DNA of 64,000 nt, from the NCBI GenBank assembly GCA_017623435.1, contig JAGAPD010000008.1, positions 1-64,000 of the forward strand, written 5' to 3'. Below the pieces are notes generated by a model that did no database searches, had not been told where the DNA came from, and was given only the letters and a program-made list of their open reading frames with translations. The translations under genes were made by a program, and so were the position numbers. How positions within the stretch are numbered: position 1 is the first letter of the stretch; each line of letters starts with the position of its first letter. This document shows, piece by piece, positions 47,171 through 55,630 of this stretch. Source of the stretch: Clostridia bacterium. Lineage in GTDB: Bacteria > Bacillota > Clostridia > Christensenellales > Pumilibacteraceae.

Positions 47171-47199
47171 ATTTTAGCATAATAAAAATACTTTGTCAA
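47171..47199 (-). promoter_or_regulatory. tRNA-Ser promoter
   Basis: Minus strand TTGACA (plus 47194-47199), 17 bases, TAAAAT (plus 47171-47176). Confidence 0.8.
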
Positions 47200-47333
47200 G
47201 GAATAGAGCCATAATTCCCAAATATATTTTGGGAAAATTTTATTAAGAGCAATAAAGCGTTTTTGCTTTTATCCCCGTTGATTTTGGTGGAAAGAAAATT
47301 TACTACAAAAGTGCGTGCAAAAAAGAACGCAAA

Positions 47334-47366
47334 CAAAAAACGGACGTATACGTGTACGCCCGTTTC
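47334..47366 (-). terminator. Terminator of the beta-helix lipoprotein gene
   Basis: AAACGGACGTA / TGTACGCCCGTTT stem with mismatches and a TTTTTTGTTT tail on the minus strand. The gap 47135-47333 holds only the tRNA promoter and AT-rich sequence. Confidence 0.65.
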
Positions 47367-47382
47367 CGTTATTTAACCAAAA

Positions 47383-49281
47383 TTATTGAGCAGTAGGGGG
47401 AGTGAACTGAGTGTTGAGTCCGTAGTTGCCCTTGCCCATTTTGTTCATGCCAAGCGCGATACCGTTTGAGGTGAACGTAGCGGTATAAGCAACGCTACCC
47501 ACGGTCATAGTGTAAGTTTTGTTTGCCTCAAACGCGGACAAAGCAACGATAACCGACTGGTAGCTTTGCAAGGGTGTGAAGGTGTAAAGCACGCCGTTGT
47601 CGTCGTAAACGGTAATTGCCGTTCCGCCCGTTACTGCAACGGGAAGAGCGAGCGAGAGGTAGCGCACGGAGGAGTTTGACGCAGGTAATTGAACCATACC
47701 TTTTCCACCCACGGCGCACACGTTACCACCGCTGAAAAGGATACCGCTTTCAGAATTTAACGCGCTGTTAGATGCGTCGCTAGGACCGCAAACGTTAACG
47801 TTACCGCCCTTGATCTGAATATTGTCGTTGCTGTCGATAGCGTCGCCCAAAGCGTTGACCGTAACGACACCGCCGTCGATATACACGTAGAAGTCGTAGC
47901 CCGTGAAGTTATCGTTGTTAGCGTTGATTCCGTCGTTTGTAACGTTAAGATTTACGTCCGCATTTTTCAAAACGACGTTAGCGCTTTCCATGCCCTCGTA
48001 TGCACGGGGAACGCTGATTTTAGCGCCCGAAACGTAGATGAAGCGGTCAGCAGAGAATGCGTCGTTTCCGCTCGTTGCGGTTATTTCGCCACCCGTAATA
48101 ATAATATGGTCGCGTGAGGAAATAGCGTCGCTGTTTGAGTTAAGCGAGAATTTACCGCCCTTAATAACGATCGCGTATCCGCGCGGGTAAGTAGCGTTGA
48201 CGTCCGTTTCGACTGTTCCGTTAATAAACTTAATGCCCGAAATGTTGAGCGTTTTACCGTCAACCGTATCGCTGGTTGCCTTGTCAATCGTGGTGGGCGT
48301 GCCGTTGTTGGTCTTAACTTTAATAAGGTTAGAGTTGGTGTTGTCGATAAACAAACAAGCGTTTGCGCTAAGTCCGTTATCTTTGGAAGTAACGTTGAGC
48401 GAAGTGTTTTTGACGTATACGTACCCCGCCGTTTTGTCCTGAGCGTACGCCATAGCGTCTGCGTAAACGTCACTTTGCGTGGTCGTCTTAACGCCGTCGT
48501 TAAGCGCGTTGACGATAACGTTCGCATCAAAAAGGGCAATGCGCTCGTCCGAAGTGATACCGTTGTTAGTAGCGTTTACGTTGATATTCGTGTTGAAAAC
48601 GTTAAGCGTTTTCTTAACCTTAATGCCCGTACTGCTTGCGCCGTTAGCGGTTACGTTGAGCGTGCCACTTCCGTTGATGGAAAGTGCGCAACGCTTTGCC
48701 TGAATAACCGCGCCGTCACCGCTCAAAATATCGTTGCCGGTAGAATCGCTTACGTTATTTACCGTGCCTTGAGCAACGGTAAGAATACGCTTTGCCGAAG
48801 TCTCTTTGAAAACGAGAGCAGCGATAGGAAGAGCAGGCGTTGTGCTTATGGTCGCGCCGTTTAGAATAACGTGAACGTCTTCCTCGATTTTAGCAACCTC
48901 AACTGCGCCGTTAAGCGTTCCGCTGAGGACGTACGTGCCGCCTGCGGTAATGGTCAAAACGCCGTTTGCAAATTCCGTGCCGTCGGGCGCGGTGCTTGCG
49001 CTGAGCGTAGAGAGGTCAATATTGACGGGATCAGCGCCCGTAACCGCTTTAAGCGATTCGTCGGGGTTTGCTACCGTCGTTTCGAAGTAATCGGAATCGT
49101 TGAAAGATTGCGCCGTAATTTCGTTTGCGCTTCTGCCCCCGTCCAGCTCGTCCCAAGGAGCAAAGGGTGCGCTTTGCGGTCCTTGCGGAGTGATGGGGTT
49201 AGCCATTTCGGGCTGGCAAGCCGTCAGCGCAAAAACTAAACTCATCATCAGGATTGCGAAAAGGGTAAAGAGTTTTTTCAT
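47383..49281 (-). CDS. Carbohydrate-binding beta-helix lipoprotein (Cthe_2159 / DUF4353-like)
   Basis: 632 residues. Signal peptide with lipobox FALTAC (Cys about 22). Residues 85-560 are a right-handed beta-helix with repeated ...GG.....S..DAI.S.D...I.GG... turns (SNSDAISSRDHIIITGG, SGNDAFSADRFIYVSGA, LGDAIDSNDNIQIKGG), plus VHVILNGATIS and SDTVDGKTLNISG. This is the pattern of the Cthe_2159 family, calcium-dependent polysaccharide (cellulose/pectin) binders of Clostridia. It is surface anchored. GGAGG before the ATG; alone in its transcript. Confidence 0.88.
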   Translation of the reverse strand: MKKLFTLFAILMMSLVFALTACQPEMANPITPQGPQSAPFAPWDELDGGRSANEITAQSFNDSDYFETTVANPDESLKAVTGADPVNIDLSTLSASTAPDGTEFANGVLTITAGGTYVLSGTLNGAVEVAKIEEDVHVILNGATISTTPALPIAALVFKETSAKRILTVAQGTVNNVSDSTGNDILSGDGAVIQAKRCALSINGSGTLNVTANGASSTGIKVKKTLNVFNTNINVNATNNGITSDERIALFDANVIVNALNDGVKTTTQSDVYADAMAYAQDKTAGYVYVKNTSLNVTSKDNGLSANACLFIDNTNSNLIKVKTNNGTPTTIDKATSDTVDGKTLNISGIKFINGTVETDVNATYPRGYAIVIKGGKFSLNSNSDAISSRDHIIITGGEITATSGNDAFSADRFIYVSGAKISVPRAYEGMESANVVLKNADVNLNVTNDGINANNDNFTGYDFYVYIDGGVVTVNALGDAIDSNDNIQIKGGNVNVCGPSDASNSALNSESGILFSGGNVCAVGGKGMVQLPASNSSVRYLSLALPVAVTGGTAITVYDDNGVLYTFTPLQSYQSVIVALSAFEANKTYTMTVGSVAYTATFTSNGIALGMNKMGKGNYGLNTQFTPPTAQ

Positions 49282-49593
49282 TTTATCCTCCCGTATTTTT
49301 AGGATTTTCCACGGCGAAAGTGATCGCCGATTTTTTAGTCTATATATTATAACATATAAGTGAGTAGTTTGTAAAGCACCTTTCTTTTTTTATTTAAAAA
49401 ATATTCTAAAAGTGAAAATGTATTAATATACAACGCAAAAAAAGTATGTTTTATTGCAAATATGGAAAAAAATAAAAAATTTTTAAAATTTTTTTGTCTA
49501 TTATCAAAAATTGATACACCCAATTAGTATAATATTATATATAATTGCATTTTATTGCAAACGCGCTTATTTTACTTAAAGAAGAGAGAGGAA
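49282..49593. other. AT-rich intergenic region between divergent genes
   Basis: No gene. It holds the promoter of the minus-strand lipoprotein and its leader with a small GGCGA...TCGCC hairpin (about 49313-49328), then about 180 bases of very AT-rich DNA with A/T tracts leading to the winged-helix gene. A TTGATA at about 49511 and TATAAT about 11 bases later do not have promoter spacing. Confidence 0.6.
49346..49375 (-). promoter_or_regulatory. Promoter of the beta-helix lipoprotein
   Basis: Minus strand TTTACA (plus 49370-49375), 18 bases, TATAAT (plus 49346-49351). Confidence 0.6.
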
Positions 49594-49809
49594 ATGGAAA
49601 AAACTTACGTAATTTTAAAAATGTACGACTCGTTGATGGCGGGAGAAGAAATTAAGCTGGTGGATACCATGGCTAACTACGGTATCTCGATAGCTACTTT
49701 CCGTAGGTACGTATCCTTTTTAAGGTATTACTTTTTGTCGGTGTACGGCAGGGAACTCGTTTACGACGCCGGTGAAAACATTTACAAATTGGCAGAGGCA
49801 AATCAGTAA
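49594..49809 (+). CDS. Small winged-helix protein, paralogue 2
   Basis: 71 residues from ATG 49594 (GAGAGAGG upstream). Sequence YVILKMYDSLMAGEEIKLVD, NYGISIATFRRYVSFLRYYF and a wing GRELVYDAGENIYKL align throughout with the protein at 46217-46447. It is a stand-alone DNA-binding domain of the type that precedes WYL domains in longer regulators. The murC gene begins 32 bases downstream and could be on the same transcript. Confidence 0.8.
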   Translation: MEKTYVILKMYDSLMAGEEIKLVDTMANYGISIATFRRYVSFLRYYFLSVYGRELVYDAGENIYKLAEANQ

Positions 49810-49841
49810 CCACCGTTAAACTGCTTTCATATATTAAAAGT

Positions 49842-51101
49842 ATGAAGGTGCATTTCGTTGGTTGTGAAGGAATAAGCATGCGCAGATTGCGCGAATTAAC
49901 AAGCAAATTTGGTCACGAAACGAGTGGGTCTGACGTCGCAAGTGGTGGTCACGACCAAAAAAACGTTTACGGAGCGGAGTTGGTTGTCTTTTCTAGTGCC
50001 GTTAATTTAGACAACGAAGAGCTCGTTTACGCGCGCGAGAAAAGCTTGCCCGTCGTTAGTCGAGCGCAGTATTTGGCTAAAATAAGCGAGAGATTTAATT
50101 CTACGGTAGCCGTATCGGGTACGCACGGTAAAACGACGGCTACGGCAATGACGGCTACGGCGATGAGGAGCTTGCGTCCTACGTTGCACGTCGGAGCGAA
50201 TTTTTCGCTCGATCAAAACGAAAGAGAAGACGTTTTTATTACGGAGGCTTGCGAATACCGTCGCAACTTCCTTTTTCTTTGTCCTGACGTTGCCGTGATT
50301 TTAAACTGCGAGTGGGAGCATACCGACTGTTACCGTGACGAGGAGGAAGTGAAGTCCGCCTTTCTTGAATTTGCTAAACGCTCTAAAAAAGTGGTGGTAA
50401 ACGGCGACGAGGAAAACTTAAAAAATATCCGTGGCGAAAACGTAATTACTTTTGGTAAGGGCGAGGGTAACGATATCTGGGCAAGTCAAGTGCGAAAAAA
50501 CGCGCGTGGCGGATACGATTTTACCGTGACGGCTTACGGACTTATTTTGGGTGAAATCAGCTTGTCCGTTTTGGGTGAGCATAACGTTTATAACGCGCTA
50601 TCCGCCGTGGCAGTTGCGCTTGATTACGGTATCAGCTTTACACAGATAAAGCAAGAATTAGAGCAGTTTAAGGGAGTGGGGAGAAGGTTAGAGCGAGTAG
50701 GCGCAAAAAGGGGCGTAGAGGTGTATTGCGACTACGCGCATCACCCTACGGAAATACGTGCGTGCGTCCGTTCGTTAAAAGGCGAAAAAAGGCTGATCGT
50801 TGTGTACGAGGCGCATACGTACTCGCGTACTTACGACCTTTTTGATAAATTTACGCGTTGCTTTGAGGGCGCTGACGAGGTAATTTTTGCGCCCGTGTTT
50901 GGCGCGAGAGAGAAAGGAGACGACACGGTCATAAACAAACTTATGCGCGAGGTAAGCGTAAAAACACCTGCAAAATACTTTTCTTCTTACGATAAAATAA
51001 AGGAATATTTAGTATCCTCGCTAAAGAAAGGCGAGCGAGTGGTTTTCGTGGGCGCTGGAAATATCGATAGGCTTTGTAAGACGTTCGTAAGTGAAGTTTA
51101 A
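49842..51101 (+). CDS. murC: UDP-N-acetylmuramate--L-alanine ligase
   Basis: 419 residues, somewhat short for MurC (about 450). It ligates L-Ala to UDP-MurNAc in peptidoglycan synthesis. N-terminal UDP-binding part HFVGCEGISMRRL, where the usual GIGGIGM glycine run is changed; ATP loop SGTHGKTTAT with Lys97; TEACEYRRNFL and LNCEWEHTDCY as in MurC; LSVLGEHNVYNALSAVA and CDYAHHPTEI with the conserved His/Asp residues; EAHTYSRT near the C-terminus. Ribosome site is weak. Terminator at 51171-51203. Confidence 0.9.
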   Translation: MKVHFVGCEGISMRRLRELTSKFGHETSGSDVASGGHDQKNVYGAELVVFSSAVNLDNEELVYAREKSLPVVSRAQYLAKISERFNSTVAVSGTHGKTTATAMTATAMRSLRPTLHVGANFSLDQNEREDVFITEACEYRRNFLFLCPDVAVILNCEWEHTDCYRDEEEVKSAFLEFAKRSKKVVVNGDEENLKNIRGENVITFGKGEGNDIWASQVRKNARGGYDFTVTAYGLILGEISLSVLGEHNVYNALSAVAVALDYGISFTQIKQELEQFKGVGRRLERVGAKRGVEVYCDYAHHPTEIRACVRSLKGEKRLIVVYEAHTYSRTYDLFDKFTRCFEGADEVIFAPVFGAREKGDDTVINKLMREVSVKTPAKYFSSYDKIKEYLVSSLKKGERVVFVGAGNIDRLCKTFVSEV

Positions 51102-51170
51102 GTAAAAAATAAATCATTTTTCGTCGACGAAAAGAAGTGGATTTTATTAGCGAAATAGTCGTCAATTTTT

Positions 51171-51203
51171 CAAAACGGACGGGTACGTTACCCTCCGTTT
51201 TAC
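51171..51203 (+). terminator. murC terminator
   Basis: AAAACGGACGGGTA / TACCCTCCGTTTT stem with one bulge and a TTTTACTATTTTT tail. Confidence 0.75.
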
Positions 51204-51265
51204 TATTTTTACCGTAATTTTATTGAATAGCGGAATAAGTCGCGCGAAATAATAGGGTAAAAGGG

Positions 51266-51294
51266 TTGACAAAAACGCGTCTTAAATATATAAT
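51266..51294 (+). promoter_or_regulatory. Promoter of DUF1858-pth-mfd
   Basis: TTGACA (51266-51271), 17 bases, TATAAT (51289-51294). Confidence 0.85.
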
Positions 51295-51319
51295 ATTTAA
51301 TCGAACGGAGGTATTTATT

Positions 51320-51523
51320 ATGAACGATATAACCAAAGATATGACCATTTACGAAGTATTGCAGATCAACCCCCAGATTGCACCCGTTTTCTTTGAATTC
51401 GGTATGCATTGCTTGGGATGCCCTATCTCCCGTGGCGAAACGGTAGAACAGGCTGCTCGTGCGCACGAAGTTGACGTTGACGTAATGCTTAAACGTCTTA
51501 ACGAGTTTAACGACGCAACCTAA
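51320..51523 (+). CDS. DUF1858 domain protein
   Basis: 67 residues from ATG 51320 (GGAGG). The whole protein is one DUF1858 domain: TIYEVLQINPQIAPVFFEFGMHCLGCPISRGETVEQAA, here quoted for its two cysteines in HCLGC, followed by a helical HxVDVDxxLxxLN segment. Similar domains form the N-terminus of ScdA/YtfE-type di-iron repair proteins and occur alone in anaerobes; the redox-active CxxC-like pair suggests a thiol or metal role. The stop codon overlaps the pth start (TAATG). Confidence 0.85.
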   Translation: MNDITKDMTIYEVLQINPQIAPVFFEFGMHCLGCPISRGETVEQAARAHEVDVDVMLKRLNEFNDAT

Positions 51524-52077
51524 TGAAAATCGTAGTAGGATTAGGTAACTACGGCGACAAATACGCGTACACTTTTCACAATATGGGATTTTTGACCGTA
51601 GAGTGTCTTGCGGACAAGCTGGGGCTGAAATTCAACAAAAAGGAATGTGACGCGCTCATTGCCGTGGGCTATCGCGGTGGCGAAAAGATTATCCTTGCAA
51701 AGCCCTGGACGTATATGAATCTTTCGGGCGTGGCAGTAAAACAGCTTATGCGAAAGTATAAAGCTCAGCCTAGTGATCTCGTGGTAATCTTCGACGATAT
51801 TGATATCCCAAAAGCAAGCGTTCGCGTTAGAATGAAAGGTAGCGCAGGCACGCACAACGGCATGCGCAACATCATTGCTGAAATCGGCACGCAGGACTTT
51901 GCGCGCGTAAGGGTGGGCATAGGTCCGCGCCCCGAACGAGTACCGCTCGTTGACTACGTTTTGGCGGAAGTACCCAAAGCGGAACGACAAATTTTCTTCG
52001 ACGCGTTTTCCGTTGCGGCTGACGAGGCGATAAAACTCATTGACGGCGAAACTACGGACGGCAAAACCGTTCAGTAA
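51523..52077 (+). CDS. pth: Peptidyl-tRNA hydrolase
   Basis: 184 residues, normal for bacterial Pth, which frees tRNA from stalled peptidyl-tRNA. Seen: VVGLGNYGDKYAYTFHNMGF with the catalytic His19 and Asn9, KPWTYMNLSG, the IFDDIDIP segment with the second catalytic Asp, and KGSAGTHNGMRNI. One-base overlap with the DUF1858 gene. The order pth then mfd is conserved in Firmicutes. Confidence 0.96.
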   Translation: MKIVVGLGNYGDKYAYTFHNMGFLTVECLADKLGLKFNKKECDALIAVGYRGGEKIILAKPWTYMNLSGVAVKQLMRKYKAQPSDLVVIFDDIDIPKASVRVRMKGSAGTHNGMRNIIAEIGTQDFARVRVGIGPRPERVPLVDYVLAEVPKAERQIFFDAFSVAADEAIKLIDGETTDGKTVQ

Positions 52078-52125
52078 AGGGCTTGTCACTATAAAAAGGA
52101 GGAGCGCGAGTAGCGCGTTTTCCGA

Positions 52126-55100
52126 TTGCTCGACTTAAAACAAATTTTCAATAGCGAAGAGAGTGACGCGTTAAAACTTGCTCAAGCATACCGGGACGGA
52201 AAAAAAGTCTCGGCTTTTGGGCTGTGCTCTTTTGCAAAATCCGTCGTTACGGCGCTTGCGAGCGAGGGGCAAAAAACTCTGATAGTTACGGGCGATTTTT
52301 ATCTTGCCCGTTCTTTTTACGATAAGCTTCGCTCGGTAACGGAGGGCGTTACGCTACTACCGGCGCGCGACGACACGCTTATGTACCGCGACGCGCTTTC
52401 GGGTGAAAACGTGAGCGCAAGACTGAGAGCGCTTTACGAGATAGCGACGGGCAAAGCAAGCTACGTCGTCTGTCCTGCGGAGGCGCTGACTCAGATTTAC
52501 CCCGTGCGTGAAAGATACCTCGACGCGTGTTTGTCCTTAAAAAAAGGGGAGGAGTACGCGCTTGACGAGGTAGTAAAAAAGCTGACGAGGGCAGGGTACA
52601 AGCGTGAGGCGCAAATTTCAGACGTGGGTAGGTTTGCTCTTCGCGGTGACATTCTCGACGTGTGGTCGGTGGCGGAAAGCCAGCCTGCAAGAATTGAATT
52701 TTTCGGCGACGAGGTGGAAAGCATACGCTACGTGGATAGCGAAACTCATCGCTCGGGTGAGCACGCGGACTGCTACGACGTCGCACCCGTGACCGAATTT
52801 TTCGCGACACAGGACGAGTGCGAAAAAATGGTAGAGGTTCTCAACGCCGAGGCGAGCGGAAGCAAGCTTTCGCCCGACTATATAAGTAAAATGCGCGAGA
52901 CGGCAAGTCAGCTTATTACGCGCCTTACCGCAGGGGATAGGGGCGTAGCGATGAGTTACCTGTTGCCCTTATGCGCTCACGAAACGCTATATTCGTTTGG
53001 TGCGTTTGAGGGCGTGGTGTACGACGAAACTAAGCAGGTTTACGACAATATCCACATTCACGCGACCGAGCATAACAATAGATTTACGTCCTTGCTTGCA
53101 CGCGGTGAAACGCTTTCTTTTACCGTCAAGCAGTTCGTTGGCGACGACCAGATTTATAACTTTGAGGGCAAAAAATTAGCCTTCCATAACGTTATGACCG
53201 CCAACAGAATTTTTGCACCAGACGCGGTATTTTCCTTCAAAAGCACGGAAAATCCGCCCTACTATAAGGACTATCGCGCGCTCGTTACCGATATGCTTTC
53301 GCTCGATCAAAAAGGGTACACGATTTACCTTTTTGCCGACGACGAAACGCTGGTTAAGTCTATCCGTAGCGTGCTGGGAGAATACGAAATCGGATACCAC
53401 GTGGGTTACGGTTTTGGCGGAATTAGACTAATTAAGCAGTTTTGCGAACGCGGTTGCGTGTTCCATAGCGAGAAGGTCGCGTTAGTCGGAACTTACGACT
53501 TAAAACACAAAAACGACAAGAAAAAATTGCGCCGCCACAAGAGCGAAATTTTCGGCGCGCCTGAAAAGGGCGATTACGTCGTGCACGAGCTTCACGGCAT
53601 AGGTCGCTTTGACGGAATAGTAAAGCTTGACGTGAGTGGCGCTCGTCACGACTACCTGCTTATCTCGTACGCAGGCACGGACAAATTGTACGTCCCTATC
53701 GAGAATATGGATTCGCTGTCAAAGTACGTTGCCGACGGCGGTCAGCCAAAGCTAAACAAGATAGGCGGAGCGGACTTTGCCAAGGTTAAGGACAAGGTAA
53801 AAAAATCAGTTAAGGAGCTTGCAATTAACCTCGTCGACCTTTACGGCGAAAGAATGAATAGCAAGGGCCACGTTTATAGCGAAGACGACTCTATCGTGGA
53901 CGAGTTTGGCGCAAGCTTTGAATTCAGCGAAACGGAAGATCAGATTACCGCCATTGAAGACGGACTAAAAGATTTAAAAACGGGCAAAATTATGGACAGA
54001 CTGCTATGCGGTGACGTGGGCTACGGCAAAACGGAAGTTGCGTTACGCATAGCGTTCAAGGTTATTGCCGAGGGTAAGCAAGTCGCGTTTATGTCGCCCA
54101 CCACCATTTTAGCGAAACAGCATTACGAAACTGTGGTAAAGCGAATGGAGCAGTTTGGAGTAATCGTAGGCAGACTCACGCGCTTTGATAGCGAGCAAAG
54201 CCAAGCAAAAACTATCGCCGCGCTAAAAGCTGGCAAAATGGATATAGTCGTGGGCACGCACAGGCTTTTGTCAAAGGACGTGGACTTTGCCGACCTTGGA
54301 TTATTGATATTAGACGAAGAACAGCGCTTTGGCGTGGCAGACAAGGAAAAAATTAAGGACCTTAAACGCGGAGTAAACGTTTTGACGCTATCCGCAACGC
54401 CCATTCCGCGTACTCTCCATATGTCGCTGGTGGGAATCAGGGATATAAGCGTGCTTGATACTCCGCCCGTCGAGAGAATCCCCGTGCAAACTTACGTTAT
54501 GGAGTACGGCGAAACCTTGCTCGTCGACGCTTGCACGCGTGAGATAAACCGTGGCGGTCAGGTATTTATAGTTTATAACAGGGTAAGCGATATCGACAGG
54601 TTTGCTGGGCGCGTTCAGGACCTTATGCCGTCGGCGAAAGTTATTTACGCGCACGGGCAGATGCGTGAGGACGCGCTTGAAAAGAGAATAGAGCAGTTCG
54701 TTTCGGGGAAAGCGGACATTTTGGTGTCAAGTACTATCGTGGAAAATGGTATCGATATCGCGCGCGCTAACACTATGATAGTAACGGACGCGGACAGACT
54801 GGGACTTAGTCAACTTTATCAGCTTCGCGGACGCGTGGGCAGAAGTAATAGACTGGCGTACGTGTTCTTTACTTACGACGGACGAAAAACGCTGACCAGC
54901 ACCGCTTATCAGCGACTGGACGCGATAACGCAGTTTACCGAGTTTGGTAGCGGATTTAAGATCGCTATGCGCGACCTCGAAATCCGTGGTGCAGGATCGG
55001 TTTTGGGCGCACAACAGCACGGGCATATGGAAAAGGTAGGCTACGATATGTACTGCAGGCTTTTGTCCGAGGCGGTGGGCGAGCTGCGTGGCGAAAGCGT

Positions 55101-55530
55101 AAAGAAAAAGAGCGAAGTACGCGCCGTCGTGGACTACCCCGTATTTATTCCCGAGGGGTATATCACGGACAAGGAATGGAGACTGCGTGTGTACTCACGA
55201 ATTTCCAAGGTTTCGTCCGTAAAAGAACGCGAAAATCTGCTCGTGGATATGAAAGATATTTACGGCGAAGTGCCTGACTCGGTTAAGAATCTTATTGACG
55301 TTGCGCTCATTAAAAATTTGGCGTCGACGCAGGGCGCGAGCGGTATTACTTTAAAAAGAAAAGAGACGGCGCTCGTTTTTGACAAGGTGGCAGACATTGA
55401 CAGCCGTATAATTTCCATCGTCAACAAACACGACGGAAAGGTGGTTGCGGACGCAAAACCGTACGTAAAATTCCCTTCTGGAGCAAAACTCCTTAAATTT
55501 TTACTGAATTGTCAAAAAATGCAAGCGTAA
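52126..55530 (+). CDS. mfd: Transcription-repair coupling factor Mfd
   Basis: 1134 residues. N-terminal UvrB-like domain (KVSAFGLCSFAKSVV onward), RNA-polymerase interaction domain around 470-540 (KGDYVVHELHGIGRFDGI), then the RecG-like translocase: Walker A GDVGYGKT ending at 636, DEEQ box at 730-733, TATPIPRTLHMS-type motif and QLRGRVGRSNRLAYVFF. C-terminal TRCF domain present. It removes RNA polymerase stalled at DNA lesions. The only start in frame after the stop at 52111 is TTG 52126; AAGGAGG lies 21 bases upstream and a small GCGC-GCGC stem between them could bring it closer. Confidence 0.95.
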   Translation: MLDLKQIFNSEESDALKLAQAYRDGKKVSAFGLCSFAKSVVTALASEGQKTLIVTGDFYLARSFYDKLRSVTEGVTLLPARDDTLMYRDALSGENVSARLRALYEIATGKASYVVCPAEALTQIYPVRERYLDACLSLKKGEEYALDEVVKKLTRAGYKREAQISDVGRFALRGDILDVWSVAESQPARIEFFGDEVESIRYVDSETHRSGEHADCYDVAPVTEFFATQDECEKMVEVLNAEASGSKLSPDYISKMRETASQLITRLTAGDRGVAMSYLLPLCAHETLYSFGAFEGVVYDETKQVYDNIHIHATEHNNRFTSLLARGETLSFTVKQFVGDDQIYNFEGKKLAFHNVMTANRIFAPDAVFSFKSTENPPYYKDYRALVTDMLSLDQKGYTIYLFADDETLVKSIRSVLGEYEIGYHVGYGFGGIRLIKQFCERGCVFHSEKVALVGTYDLKHKNDKKKLRRHKSEIFGAPEKGDYVVHELHGIGRFDGIVKLDVSGARHDYLLISYAGTDKLYVPIENMDSLSKYVADGGQPKLNKIGGADFAKVKDKVKKSVKELAINLVDLYGERMNSKGHVYSEDDSIVDEFGASFEFSETEDQITAIEDGLKDLKTGKIMDRLLCGDVGYGKTEVALRIAFKVIAEGKQVAFMSPTTILAKQHYETVVKRMEQFGVIVGRLTRFDSEQSQAKTIAALKAGKMDIVVGTHRLLSKDVDFADLGLLILDEEQRFGVADKEKIKDLKRGVNVLTLSATPIPRTLHMSLVGIRDISVLDTPPVERIPVQTYVMEYGETLLVDACTREINRGGQVFIVYNRVSDIDRFAGRVQDLMPSAKVIYAHGQMREDALEKRIEQFVSGKADILVSSTIVENGIDIARANTMIVTDADRLGLSQLYQLRGRVGRSNRLAYVFFTYDGRKTLTSTAYQRLDAITQFTEFGSGFKIAMRDLEIRGAGSVLGAQQHGHMEKVGYDMYCRLLSEAVGELRGESVKKKSEVRAVVDYPVFIPEGYITDKEWRLRVYSRISKVSSVKERENLLVDMKDIYGEVPDSVKNLIDVALIKNLASTQGASGITLKRKETALVFDKVADIDSRIISIVNKHDGKVVADAKPYVKFPSGAKLLKFLLNCQKMQA

Positions 55531-55535
55531 AACGA

Positions 55536-55564
55536 TTGATTTTTTTCGAAAATAATAGTATAAT
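55536..55564 (+). promoter_or_regulatory. Promoter of the foldase gene
   Basis: TTGATT (55536-55541), 17 bases, TATAAT (55559-55564), six bases after the mfd stop. Confidence 0.75.
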
Positions 55565-55630
55565 AAATGATAGCTATGTGTATAATGCGATATTTGCTTA
55601 TAATCGCACTACAAAATAAAGAGGACAAAA

